Shown here: positions 56,265 through 64,000 of the stretch, one piece after another
Layout: the number at the start of each line of letters is the position of its first letter
Position numbering within the stretch: the stretch's first letter is position 1
Assembly: GCF_003610455.1 (NCBI RefSeq)
Contig: NZ_RAQK01000001.1
Span: 1,488,001 to 1,552,000 of the forward strand
Direction of reading: 5' to 3'
DNA: 64,000 bases
From: Sulfitobacter guttiformis
GTDB taxonomy: Bacteria; Pseudomonadota; Alphaproteobacteria; Rhodobacterales; Rhodobacteraceae
Translations under genes and position numbers: made by a program
The notes under the pieces: generated by a model
Database searches by the model: none
What the model was told of the DNA's origin: nothing
What the model saw: only the letters and a program-made list of their open reading frames with translations

Positions 56265-57095
56265 TCAAGCCCCCCACCATCGCTGAGGCGCGCGCAGATC
56301 GTCGAACACACCGCAGCCAAGTGTCATCGGCATCGCCACGCTGTTCGCTACGGCCTGACCGTCCCACACGGCGATATCGTTGAAGCCTGCAAGAGCCGTT
56401 GCATCGGCAATGTCAGCACCATCCACCAGATACTCCGCCATCGCCTGCACCCGCACGGAAGAAAGCGGGATCGATACCAGCTCGACTTCGTCGAACCAGC
56501 CGGCCTGCCCATCCTTCCAATGCGGCGCACTGCGGCTGGCCAAAAGTTGCTGACCCGCGGCAAAATGCCGAACGCGGTACAGGCCCGTCCCTATACCCTC
56601 AACAGGTGCGTGGGCGGGGCGAATAATATGATGCGCACGACCCAGCATGAACGGCAGCGCCGGATCGGGCTCACTCAACGTGATTTGAACACGCCCTGGT
56701 CCTAAGGCGCGCACATCGCCTAGCGCTGAAAGGCTATGCACCACATCAGACGCGGTAAATGGTATGCCATCATGGAATTTCACACCCTTCCGAAGTTCAA
56801 ACGTCCAGATACAGGCGTCTGCTGAACTGCTCCATCCCGTAGCAAGCTCCCCGCGAAGCGTGCCGTCAGCAGAGATTTCTGTGAGGGTTTCATACACCAA
56901 ACCGAGCTTTGCGACCTGCATGAACAGGCCATCCCCCTTACCCCAATCATCAGTGCGTGCCGCTCCCGAAAGCGCAAGTCGCAGCTTACCACCGCGCTGC
57001 GGCAGCGGCCCAGCACTCAACCCCGTTGCCGCAAGCAGGGCAGCGGCAGCGGCACTTGAAAACAATGCACGGCGGTCAAGAGGTTTGCGACTCAT
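56265..57095 (-). CDS. Half-length family 5 substrate-binding protein
   Basis: A 276-residue exported protein with a twin-arginine-like signal (DRRALFSSAAAAALLAATGLSA). It matches only the first half of SBP family 5 (GLVYETLTEISADGTLRGELATGW, FELRKGVKFHDGIPFTASDVV, GTGLYRVRHFAAGQQLL); family members usually have 500 or more residues. The stop comes after WWGA with no sign of a broken downstream continuation, so it may be a stable short form or an old truncation. No permease or ATPase genes are adjacent. It overlaps pip by ATGA, so it is translated with it. Confidence 0.78.
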   Translation of the reverse strand: MSRKPLDRRALFSSAAAAALLAATGLSAGPLPQRGGKLRLALSGAARTDDWGKGDGLFMQVAKLGLVYETLTEISADGTLRGELATGWSSSADACIWTFELRKGVKFHDGIPFTASDVVHSLSALGDVRALGPGRVQITLSEPDPALPFMLGRAHHIIRPAHAPVEGIGTGLYRVRHFAAGQQLLASRSAPHWKDGQAGWFDEVELVSIPLSSVRVQAMAEYLVDGADIADATALAGFNDIAVWDGQAVANSVAMPMTLGCGVFDDLRAPQRWWGA

Positions 57096-58063
57096 GCGGC
57101 AGCTATCCGGTCCATGGCCCGTACCAGTTCGGCGCTAATTCCCGGTTCGCTTAGGGCGTGGCCGGCATTGCGCACCATCTTCAACTCTGCTTTGGGCCAC
57201 ACTTTTGCAATACTATAGGCGCTGGCGGGCGGGCAGATCATGTCATACCTGCCCTGCACAATCACACCCGGTATATGGGCGATCCGGTCCATTTGGGCGA
57301 GGATTTGCCCGTCATACTCCAGAAATCCATTATTGATGAAATAATGATTCTCCAGACGCGCAAAGGCTCGGGCGTATTCTCCGGGTCCCTCGATCATCTG
57401 CCCAGAAGAGGAAATTGAAGCTAGCGCATTCTCCCATCCGGCCCATGCCCGCGCATAGCGCGTTTGCAGGGACATATCATCGGAAAACAGTCGTCTGTGG
57501 TAAGCCTTGATAAAATCATCCTGTTCGTCGCGGGGCACGATCGCTGCAAACCTGTCCCAGACCTCGGGCCAAAATTTACCCGCACCGCCACCATAGAACC
57601 AGTCAAGTTCAATTTGAGTCATCAGGAACACACCGCGCAGCACCAGATTGCGTACCGCTTTTGGATGCGTTTGGGCATAGATGAGCGATAGCGTCGCCCC
57701 CCAGCTACCGCCAAAGACAACCCACTGGCCAATTCCGAGCGTTTCGCGAATCAGTTCGATGTCGGCCACAAGATGCCATGTGGTGTTATCCGTGACGCTC
57801 GCATGCGGGGTGGAGCGGCCACACCCGCGCTGGTCAAACAGGATGACACGGAACTTTTCAGGATCAAAATAGCGTCGCATTGACGGACTGCACCCGCCAC
57901 CGGGGCCACCATGCAGAACAACAACGGGAATACCGTCAGGATTTCCGCATTGCTCCACATACACTTGATGCCCCTGCCCGACGGCGAGCATCCGGCGGTC
58001 AAAGGGATCTGTTGGCGGATACAAATACTGCACTGCGCGCTTTTGATCAGGGGTCTTATCCAT
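57092..58063 (-). CDS. pip: Proline iminopeptidase
   Basis: A 323-residue alpha/beta hydrolase (S33) that releases N-terminal proline from peptides. Oxyanion motif HGGPGGG (51-57), nucleophile Ser120 in GGSWGATL (usually GGSWGSTL), and late Asp and His in VQGRYDMICPPASAY and NAGHALSEPG. FDQRGCGRS is typical. It is coupled to the short binding protein downstream and divergent from ubiG (48 bases). Confidence 0.95.
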   Translation of the reverse strand: MDKTPDQKRAVQYLYPPTDPFDRRMLAVGQGHQVYVEQCGNPDGIPVVVLHGGPGGGCSPSMRRYFDPEKFRVILFDQRGCGRSTPHASVTDNTTWHLVADIELIRETLGIGQWVVFGGSWGATLSLIYAQTHPKAVRNLVLRGVFLMTQIELDWFYGGGAGKFWPEVWDRFAAIVPRDEQDDFIKAYHRRLFSDDMSLQTRYARAWAGWENALASISSSGQMIEGPGEYARAFARLENHYFINNGFLEYDGQILAQMDRIAHIPGVIVQGRYDMICPPASAYSIAKVWPKAELKMVRNAGHALSEPGISAELVRAMDRIAAA

Positions 58064-58111
58064 TACGAGCCTATATAGGTTGAGCAGACATTGAATACGA
58101 GGAGCTTAAAA

Positions 58112-58861
58112 ATGCAAGCGCATCAGAGCACTGTTGACGACGCTGAGGTCGCAAAATTCGAGGCCATGGCAGCCGAGTGGTGGGATGCCGAGGGCAAGTT
58201 CAAGCCACTACACATGCTCAACCCATGCCGCCTTGATTACATCACCATGCAGATCGCAGGCGAGTTCGACTGCGATCTAACAGCGCCTGATGCATTCAAA
58301 GGTCTGCGTATCCTCGATATCGGCTGCGGCGGCGGGCTGTTGTCAGAGCCGATGGCGCGTCTGGGTGCCACAGTAGTCGGGGCAGATGCGGCAGCGGGCA
58401 ACATTCCTGTCGCACAAATCCATGCACAGCAGTCGGATTTGAAAATCGACTATCGCCATACCACGGCGGAGGCTTTGGCCGAAGCAGGCGAGCAATTCGA
58501 TGTAGTACTGAATATGGAAGTGGTCGAGCATGTCGCCTCACCCATTGCCTACCTTACCGCCTGCCGCCAATTGCTCAAACCTGGCGGCCTTCATATCTGC
58601 TCAACGCTGAACCGCAACGCCAAGTCTTATGTTGTGGCGATCGTCGGGGCCGAGCATGTCATGCGCTGGCTGCCAAAAGGCACACACGAATGGTCCAAAT
58701 TCATAACACCCGACGAACTCTATAATATGCTGAATGAATCAGGGCTGACACCGGTCGACCGCAAAGGATTCGTTTTCAACCCGATTTTGTGGAGATGGAG
58801 CCTGTCGGCAAAGGACTTGAGCGTTAACTATGTCACTGCAAGCCTGAAACCAAAAACCTAG
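58112..58861 (+). CDS. ubiG: Ubiquinone biosynthesis O-methyltransferase
   Basis: A 249-residue SAM-dependent methyltransferase that carries out both O-methylations of ubiquinone synthesis. SAM motif LDIGCGGGL (69-77); [22 protein letters not shown] at the N-terminus and GRxF-like substrate region are UbiG marks. I chose the ATG at 58112, after GAGGAG. Its stop shares CTAG with the convergent MarR gene. Confidence 0.96.
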   Translation: MQAHQSTVDDAEVAKFEAMAAEWWDAEGKFKPLHMLNPCRLDYITMQIAGEFDCDLTAPDAFKGLRILDIGCGGGLLSEPMARLGATVVGADAAAGNIPVAQIHAQQSDLKIDYRHTTAEALAEAGEQFDVVLNMEVVEHVASPIAYLTACRQLLKPGGLHICSTLNRNAKSYVVAIVGAEHVMRWLPKGTHEWSKFITPDELYNMLNESGLTPVDRKGFVFNPILWRWSLSAKDLSVNYVTASLKPKT

Positions 58862-59292
58862 TCGATCTGGTTGCGCAACTCGCGCAGTATCGGCAGAGCC
58901 GCGCGCGCCTTATCCTCACCGAGGTCTTCAACGACCTTTGTGATCATCGGAGCAATCGCGCTGAGCGCAGTTTCACGGGCAAGGCGACCGGCCGGACTGA
59001 TCGTGACCATCTTTCGGCGTGCATCATCCCAATCGGGCCGAACGTGTATATAGCCGGCCCACTCAAGCTTGGTCAGGGTATTGGTCATGGCACCGCGGGT
59101 TACGTGAAATGTCTCGGCCAATTGTGCCGGAGAGCGCTCAAGGTCGCGCCAAGCGAGATGATTGAGCACAGAAAAATGGGATATTTCCATGCCCTTAGGC
59201 AGCACCTTGCTCAGGCGGCTGCGCAATATCTGGTCAGCGCCCAGAATTTCGCTGAACAGCATGATCGCAAGTGTGTTGGATGTATCGCTCAT
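58858..59292 (-). CDS. MarR-family transcriptional regulator
   Basis: A 144-residue MarR-type winged-helix protein: N-terminal dimerisation helix, then [53 protein letters not shown] (recognition helix and wing), C-terminal helix. Target and ligand unknown. Stop overlaps ubiG (CTAG), and it lies just downstream of the amidase gene with an ATGA overlap, so it is probably translated with grxC and the amidase. Confidence 0.9.
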   Translation of the reverse strand: MSDTSNTLAIMLFSEILGADQILRSRLSKVLPKGMEISHFSVLNHLAWRDLERSPAQLAETFHVTRGAMTNTLTKLEWAGYIHVRPDWDDARRKMVTISPAGRLARETALSAIAPMITKVVEDLGEDKARAALPILRELRNQID

Positions 59293-60122
59293 AGTGGTCC
59301 ATCAAAAGGGCGCTTGTGGCTCATACTGGGTACTTTGGCACGGGCTGCTTTGATCTGCCCCATATCCAGATCGCACATATATACGCCTGCGGACGTTCCT
59401 GCGTCTAGGATCACCTCACCCCACGGTGAAATCACCAGCGAATGACCATAGGTTTCGCGGGTCTTGTGGAGGGCACTGGCGTGCGTGCCTGTCTGGGCGG
59501 CCGCGATTAAAAAGCAACCTGTCTCGATGGCCCTCGCCCGCAGTAAAACATGCCAATGCGCCGCCCCGGTAACGGGGGAAAACGCCGAAGGCACCGTGAG
59601 GATTTGTGCGCCCGCATCGGCCAATGACTGATAAAGCGCAGGAAACCGGACATCATAGCAAATGGTCATGCCAATGGCTGCAAAAGGGGTTTGCGCAAGA
59701 ACTGCCTGGAATCCCGGACGGTAGCCGGCTGATTCTCGGTACGTCTCGGTCGCACTTACAGCCACATCAAACATATGGATTTTATCATAGCGGGCGACGA
59801 CCATGCCCTCCGGATCAATCAGAAATGATCGGTTGGCAAAACGCCCGTCTGCGTCCTGCGTTTTCAGAGCTATTGATCCAATCGACAGCCAGACTCCGTG
59901 TTTTTTTGCTTCCTCGCGCATTGCCGCGAGAGTTGGATCTTCGTCCTCGTAATGCAAAACGCGCTGCTGGTGATCGCGGCTTGTCGATATGCAGTTACTG
60001 ACTTCGGGCGTGCATACAAGTTGTGCACCCTTCGCTGCGGCCTCCTCCAGCATGCGCCGCGTCACCACCAGGTTCTCTGCTGGATCATCGCTGACGTTCA
60101 GCTGGAGGATCGCTATTCTCAT
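59289..60122 (-). CDS. Nitrilase-superfamily amidase (Nit1/Nit2-like)
   Basis: A 277-residue carbon-nitrogen hydrolase with the Glu-Lys-Cys triad: Glu40 (CTPEVSN), Lys114 (YDKIHMFDV), Cys155 (MTICYDVRFP). It resembles Nit1/Nit2, which repair deaminated glutathione or hydrolyse omega-amides. Its place next to glutaredoxin supports a glutathione link (inference). ATGA overlaps at both ends with grxC and the MarR gene. Confidence 0.92.
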   Translation of the reverse strand: MRIAILQLNVSDDPAENLVVTRRMLEEAAAKGAQLVCTPEVSNCISTSRDHQQRVLHYEDEDPTLAAMREEAKKHGVWLSIGSIALKTQDADGRFANRSFLIDPEGMVVARYDKIHMFDVAVSATETYRESAGYRPGFQAVLAQTPFAAIGMTICYDVRFPALYQSLADAGAQILTVPSAFSPVTGAAHWHVLLRARAIETGCFLIAAAQTGTHASALHKTRETYGHSLVISPWGEVILDAGTSAGVYMCDLDMGQIKAARAKVPSMSHKRPFDGPL

Positions 60123-60376
60123 GCCTTCAGCAGCGCATCAAGCTTTCCCGCCCGCTCGAGCGCATTGAGATCATCAAAGCCGCCGACATGCACATCGCCT
60201 ACAAAAATCTGTGGCACGGTGCGGCCACCGTTGGCGCGCTTGATCATCTCCGGCTTGCGGTCGGGATTTGACAAGACATCAACTTCGGAAAAACTGACGC
60301 CTTTGCTGTTCAGCAGTCGTTTCGCAGCGTGGCAATAACCGCACAGCGGGGAGGTGTAAATTTCGACAGGTTTCAT
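60119..60376 (-). CDS. grxC: Glutaredoxin 3
   Basis: An 85-residue dithiol glutaredoxin with redox motif CGYC (Cys12, Cys15), the glutathione-binding TVPQIF with cis-Pro, and GGFDDLNAL. I chose the ATG at 60376 (AAAAGGA upstream) over an in-frame start at 60490 lying inside comF. It lies 35 bases after comF and overlaps the amidase gene. Confidence 0.96.
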   Translation of the reverse strand: MKPVEIYTSPLCGYCHAAKRLLNSKGVSFSEVDVLSNPDRKPEMIKRANGGRTVPQIFVGDVHVGGFDDLNALERAGKLDALLKA

Positions 60377-60411
60377 GAACTGGTCCTTTTCAACAAGTGT
60401 TGGAAAAGGAT

Positions 60412-61140
60412 TTAAGCGTCTTTGCCCGCTCTTGCTAGGGTCAGGACGCGCACGGGGCCAGACTCGGCGTCGATACATGCACGAGTGCATGCGATCAGAG
60501 TCGCGCCGGTGGTCATCACATCATCGATCAACAGAACGGGCCGCCGCTTGAGCAAAACACCGCGTTTGGGGTGCGGGCGGATGGCGGTTTCCAGCATGTC
60601 GAACCGCTGTTCGTGGCTCAATCCCTCCAAAGATGCGGTTCGCCTCACCCGCACCAACGCATCGGGGCACCAATCAAGGTTGAGCCTGCGGGCGACAACC
60701 TTAGCCAACAATGCTGATTGATTGTAACGACGTTTGAGCAGGCGCGACCAGTGTAGTGGCACAGGCACCACAATCGCATCCTCCGCCACAAGTCCGCGCA
60801 TAAGGTTCGCCATCCACAGCCCCGCAGGGCGAGCCATTTCCTGCCTGTCACCGTGCTTTAGCGCCAAGACCATCTTACGACCCGTGTCGCGGTACATGAC
60901 AGCAGCACGCCCTTGCACCCAAGGCTTCGGCGCCTGCATGCAGCTGTCACAGTGGTGCACCAAGCCATCCCCACCAGCAGGTAGCTGGATACCGCACAAG
61001 TCGCAAATCATCCCACCAAGAAACGCCGTGTCGCGCCAGCACGTACCGCACAGGCCAAAATCACTCTCGACTGTATCGCCGCAGGTAATACAGCGGGGAG
61101 GATAAATCAGCGCTACCGCTGTTTGAAGTTGCGCAAGCAC
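60412..61140 (-). CDS. ComF-family phosphoribosyltransferase-like protein
   Basis: A 242-residue ComF protein: N-terminal zinc cysteines (CITCG, LCGTCW, CDLCG, CDSCM) and a C-terminal phosphoribosyltransferase-type domain with VLLIDDVMTTGATLIA, the PRPP-loop. In some bacteria ComF acts in DNA uptake; enzymatic activity is unproven. The start is GTG at 61140 with GAGGAG ten bases upstream. Only 17 bases separate it from the divergent methyltransferase start. Confidence 0.9.
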   Translation of the reverse strand: MLAQLQTAVALIYPPRCITCGDTVESDFGLCGTCWRDTAFLGGMICDLCGIQLPAGGDGLVHHCDSCMQAPKPWVQGRAAVMYRDTGRKMVLALKHGDRQEMARPAGLWMANLMRGLVAEDAIVVPVPLHWSRLLKRRYNQSALLAKVVARRLNLDWCPDALVRVRRTASLEGLSHEQRFDMLETAIRPHPKRGVLLKRRPVLLIDDVMTTGATLIACTRACIDAESGPVRVLTLARAGKDA

Positions 61141-61157
61141 CGGCCTATATCTCCTCT

Positions 61158-61970
61158 ATGACAACGCCCATGACTGACAGACAGGCCCTTGAGGCGCACC
61201 GCACCCGCGCGACAGCTGATGGGATGTTCCTGCACGCCGCTGCAGTGGATGAACTTCAGGATCGCTTGGACATGGTTAATAAGTCGTTTACCAAGCCTGC
61301 GATTGTCACAGCGTTTGGCGAATTTTGGCAACCATTCTTTCCAGCGGCCCAGATCGCTTCCGATACCGAGACTCTCAACCTTTTACCACAGTCCCATGAT
61401 CTTGTGGCGCATGTGCTCGGTCTGCATTGGGCGAACGATCCAGTCGGGCAATTAATTCAGTGCCGCCGCGCCCTAACCGCTGACGGGTTATTCATCGGCA
61501 TAAGCTTTGGCGGCGATACGCTGCAAGAACTGCGGCGCTCACTGGGCGAGGCTGAGATTGAGATAACGGGCGGACTTTCTCCGCGCATTGCTCCCCTGCC
61601 CGAGCTGCGTGATCTAGGCGGGCTTCTGCAGCGTGCGGGATTTGCCCTGCCAGTGGCGGATACGGCCACGCTGAAGGTAGAGTATCGCGACATCTGGCAC
61701 CTGATGAATGATCTGCGCAGTATGGGAGAAACCAACGCGCTGACAGCCCGCCTACGCCATCCAACGCGCCGCGCAGTGTTTCAACGTGCACAGGAATTAT
61801 ACGCTGCTCATTTTGTCGCACCCTCTGGCCGTCTATACGCCAGCTTCGAGCTTCAAGTGATCACGGGATGGGCCCCTGACGCCTCCCAGCCGAAACCCCT
61901 GAGGCCTGGATCCGCGCAACAGCGCCTTGCCGATGCCCTTGGGACACCTGAAAAACCCCTACGCGATTGA
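61158..61970 (+). CDS. SAM-dependent methyltransferase, NDUFAF5-like
   Basis: A 270-residue protein of the BioC/NDUFAF5 methyltransferase group: FLHAAAVDELQDRLDMVN at the N-terminus, LLPQSHDLVAHVLGLHWANDP, CRRALTADGLFIGISFGGDTLQELR, and a C-terminal EVYDVITGWAP-type stretch (FELQVITGWAPD). The canonical GxGxG SAM loop is missing between residues about 48 and 70, unlike ordinary methyltransferases, so SAM binding may be weak. Start at 61158, in a 17-base divergent gap without a clear ribosome-binding site; 61170 is an alternative. Confidence 0.85.
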   Translation: MTTPMTDRQALEAHRTRATADGMFLHAAAVDELQDRLDMVNKSFTKPAIVTAFGEFWQPFFPAAQIASDTETLNLLPQSHDLVAHVLGLHWANDPVGQLIQCRRALTADGLFIGISFGGDTLQELRRSLGEAEIEITGGLSPRIAPLPELRDLGGLLQRAGFALPVADTATLKVEYRDIWHLMNDLRSMGETNALTARLRHPTRRAVFQRAQELYAAHFVAPSGRLYASFELQVITGWAPDASQPKPLRPGSAQQRLADALGTPEKPLRD

Positions 61971-62021
61971 CCCCACGCCAAATCTGACTATGTCACCCTT
62001 TACACTATTCAGGATTGTCCG

Positions 62022-63086
62022 ATGAAAGATATGCATCCCACCGAGACGGCGACATGCCCTGTTCACGCAGCTGCCGACCACCCGCCAGTAGCGCGCCCCA
62101 AGATTGGGGTACTTGTCGGCAATCTCGGCACGCCGGACAACTACGACTATTGGTCCATGCGTCGGTATCTGGGGGAGTTTCTGTCTGACCAGCGCGTGAT
62201 CGACTATTCACCATGGCTCTGGCAGCCGTTGTTGCAGTTGGTAATCCTGACCAAACGACCCTTCACTTCCGGCGCAGCCTATAAATCAATCTGGAACGAG
62301 GAGGCGAACGAGAGCCCTCTGCTGACCATTACAAAAGCACAGACAACCAAGATTGCTGCAGAAATGCAGAAAACCTATGGCGATGATGTCATGGTGGAGT
62401 ACTGCATGCGCTATGGGAATCCTTCCACGCAAAGCAAGGTTGAAAAGCTGGTTAAAGCCGGATGCCAAAAGATCCTCTTTTTTCCACTATATCCTCATTA
62501 TGCCGGTGCCACCTCAGCCACAGCATGCGACAAATTCTTTGAAGCTTTGACCAAAGAAAAATGGCAGCCCGCCAGCCGGACGGTCCAGCCATATTTTGAC
62601 CGCCCCGATTATATCGACGCGCTCGCTAAAAGTATTGAGACAGCTTATGCCAAGCTCGATACACGCCCGGACATACTGGTATGTTCATATCATGGAGTGC
62701 CAAAGCGGTATCTGATGGAGGGCGACCCCTATCACTGCCAATGCCAGAAAACGACGCGATTGCTCAAAGAGCGTCTTGGCTGGAACGACACAGAGATAAA
62801 GACAACTTTCCAGTCAAAATTTGGCCCCGAAGAATGGCTCCAGCCCTATACGGTTGAGGAAGTTGCCCGTCTCGCCGAACAAGGCAAAAAGAACATCGCC
62901 GTATGCGCCCCTGCATTTTCCGCGGATTGCATCGAGACCCTTGAGGAAATCAACGAAGAGATTTTCGAGAGTTTCGAGGAAGCCGGTGGCGAGACGTTCA
63001 CTTATATTCCATGTCTGAACGACGATGACGCACATATCACTGCCCTCTCGAATGTGATTCGCGAGAATTTAGCAGGTTGGATCTAG
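62022..63086 (+). CDS. hemH: Ferrochelatase
   Basis: A 354-residue ferrochelatase inserting Fe2+ into protoporphyrin IX, the last step of protoheme synthesis. Catalytic His224 (SYHGVP) and Glu305 (FSADCIETLEEI) are in place, as is PLYPHYAGATSA. A short 25-residue N-terminal extension precedes IGVLVGNLGTP. It lies 51 bases after the methyltransferase gene on the same strand. No terminator directly after it. Confidence 0.97.
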   Translation: MKDMHPTETATCPVHAAADHPPVARPKIGVLVGNLGTPDNYDYWSMRRYLGEFLSDQRVIDYSPWLWQPLLQLVILTKRPFTSGAAYKSIWNEEANESPLLTITKAQTTKIAAEMQKTYGDDVMVEYCMRYGNPSTQSKVEKLVKAGCQKILFFPLYPHYAGATSATACDKFFEALTKEKWQPASRTVQPYFDRPDYIDALAKSIETAYAKLDTRPDILVCSYHGVPKRYLMEGDPYHCQCQKTTRLLKERLGWNDTEIKTTFQSKFGPEEWLQPYTVEEVARLAEQGKKNIAVCAPAFSADCIETLEEINEEIFESFEEAGGETFTYIPCLNDDDAHITALSNVIRENLAGWI

Positions 63087-63415
63087 GCCAGAATGTACCC
63101 CCAGAAGGGCCGAAGAGCGGCTTTAACAATTTGTGTAAGGAAGTAAGTCAGGATGCTGTGGGCTGGGCTTGCGAAAAACCACTCCCGCTTAGAAGTCCCA
63201 CCGAAACTTATTTATGTGCTACTCCAGTTCGATACATTTCGCCTTGGAGCAGCCGGATTGGTTGCGGACTTTGGACGAGCAGGCAGTCGCTTCAATTAGA
63301 CCATAAGTTAAGAAACTGCGCCTGATAAATACAAATAATGTGGTTTGCCAAGCTGGTTTACGTAAAAAAGGCGGCGCAATGCACCGCCTTTTTCAATTCA
63401 GTCGAAGACCGAAAT
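63087..63415. other. 329-base intergenic region after hemH
   Basis: Contains the terminator at 63365-63393. An 82-codon ORF overlapping the hemH end (63077-63325) has no ribosome-binding site and no recognisable product. On the minus strand, fragments free of stops but lacking a start codon occur; I see no intact gene. Confidence 0.5.
63365..63393. terminator. Bidirectional rho-independent terminator
   Basis: AAAAAGGCGG (63365-63374) pairs with CCGCCTTTTT (63384-63393) around a 9-base loop. T-runs on both strands let it end hemH (from the left) and the small secreted peptide gene (from the right). Confidence 0.92.
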
Positions 63416-63595
63416 TTAGTCAGCCAAAGCTGCTGCAACCAGAACCACCAAAAGCAGTGGAACGAGAATGCCTGCCGAAGAGCTGGAAGCTTCTTCAACG
63501 ATTACTGGCGCTTCGATGATCGGATCTGCAAGCGAACCTGCAAATGCGGAAGAAGCGGCAACGGACATAGCGGCGGCGAGAACGAGTTTTTTCAT
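63416..63595 (-). CDS. Small secreted or membrane peptide, 59 residues
   Basis: A 59-residue protein with a signal peptide (MKKLVLAAAMSVAASSAFAG, cleavage near AFA), an acidic linker (LADPIIEAPVIVEEASSSS) and a C-terminal hydrophobic stretch (GILVPLLLVVLVAAALAD) of transmembrane length. The mature product would be under 40 residues. GGAGG lies nine bases before the ATG, and a strong terminator lies 23 bases past the stop, so it is a monocistronic gene. Function unknown. Confidence 0.85.
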   Translation of the reverse strand: MKKLVLAAAMSVAASSAFAGSLADPIIEAPVIVEEASSSSAGILVPLLLVVLVAAALAD

Positions 63596-63741
63596 AGTAA
63601 ATAACCTCCAGAAGATGACGCGCCACGATTCTCAGCATGAAACGCGTCTAAGACTTAACCTCGTGTGTTTTTCTAAATAGCATCTGTCACACGAAGGGAA
63701 CAAAGATTCATCAGCCGATTACGAGTAGCGCCTAAATGTCG

Positions 63742-64000
63742 TCAAATTAGCAACACTTGTGTGCCGACTTTTGTCTTACCGTACAGCTCTGCGATGTGCT
63801 CATTGTAAAGACCAACGCAACCGTTGGATGAACGGCGACCAATTTTACGCGTGTCGTGAGTGCCGTGAATGCGGTAGTATGTCCAGCTCAAGTAAAGTGC
63901 GTGAGTGCCCAGCGGGTTATCAGGGCCAGGTCCGATAAATGCAGGCCACTCAGGGTTCCGCTCAAGCATGGAGGGTGTCGGGCGCCAGCTTGGGCCTTCT
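63742..64000 (-). CDS. L,D-transpeptidase (YkuD domain), C-terminal part
   Basis: The C-terminal 85 residues of a YkuD-type L,D-transpeptidase; the N-terminus lies beyond the right edge. The frame reads GPSWRPTPSMLERNPEW from the edge, so the methionine at 63969 is internal. The active site is HGTHDTRKIGRRSSNGCVGLYN, with the catalytic Cys in SNGC and the conserved His upstream; most family members read SHGC[IV]R, here SNGCVGL. It cross-links peptidoglycan or attaches proteins to it. Confidence 0.9.
   Translation of the reverse strand, partial: EGPSWRPTPSMLERNPEWPAFIGPGPDNPLGTHALYLSWTYYRIHGTHDTRKIGRRSSNGCVGLYNEHIAELYGKTKVGTQVLLI

Noticed and set aside
63077..63325. 82-codon ORF overlapping the hemH stop
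   Set aside because: No ribosome-binding site, Cys/Arg-rich composition unlike neighbours, and no recognisable product.
1..64000. CRISPR arrays, insertion sequences, prophage or toxin-antitoxin genes
   Set aside because: No regularly spaced repeats, transposases, phage structural genes or paired small toxin/antitoxin ORFs were found on reading both strands.

Overview
This 64 kb window is a chromosomal segment of an alphaproteobacterium. It is almost certainly a marine Rhodobacterales (Roseobacter-group) member, judged from the protein sequences, the moderately GC-rich base composition (mid-50s percent, an estimate by eye), and conserved blocks such as rimP-nusA-ylxR-infB, lptC-lptA-lptB-hpf-ptsN, dnaK-dnaJ and a secA carrying a SEC-C zinc tail. 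Genes are tightly packed, with many ATGA or TGATG overlaps. There is one tRNA gene. I see no rRNA, insertion sequence, prophage or CRISPR array.

Layout. 1-2.6 kb: a glutamate synthase operon (gltD, a GFA-family gene, gltB running off the left edge), transcribed leftward. 2.7-4.5 kb: an NDUFA9-type NAD(P)-binding protein and uppP. 4.69 kb: tRNA-Leu(CAG). 5.0-19.7 kb: a catabolic module. It holds a complete Opp/Dpp-type ABC importer, a quinone-oxidoreductase-like protein, both hydantoinase/oxoprolinase subunits and an M20 peptidase, all leftward, and then an IclR regulator and an M28-type peptidase homologue, both rightward. Shared palindromic sites lie at both promoter regions. 19.9-24.5 kb: a PaaX-type regulator, a short RNase D, then lptC-lptA-lptB-hpf-ptsN.

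24.5-34.1 kb: a surface-glycan locus. It holds a two-domain sulfotransferase, four glycosyltransferases, galU, cysQ (PAP phosphatase) and an ABC-2 export permease. Sulfotransferase plus cysQ suggests a sulfated polysaccharide. 34.3-37.3 kb: two oxidoreductases divergent from a LysR regulator. 37.4-42.4 kb: alkB, dnaK, dnaJ, radC. 42.3-50.5 kb: a periplasmic-binding/OmpA fusion, an exported protein of unknown function, secA, a parvulin-type isomerase, argJ and mutT. 50.6-56.1 kb: a 44-residue ORF, then the infB-ylxR-nusA-rimP operon. 56.3-64 kb: a half-length binding protein, pip, ubiG, a MarR regulator, a nitrilase-family amidase, grxC, comF, a methyltransferase, hemH, a 59-residue secreted peptide and a partial L,D-transpeptidase.

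The most unusual region is 5.0-19.7 kb. Its binding protein appears to be a circular permutation of the normal family 5 order: the segment that is normally C-terminal follows the signal peptide, and the chain ends where the middle of a normal member would be. Its M28-type peptidase lacks the usual adjacent Glu-Glu pair and has His-Ser there instead. Together with the palindromic sites this looks like an IclR-controlled uptake and hydrolysis pathway for an unidentified peptide-like or cyclic-amide compound.
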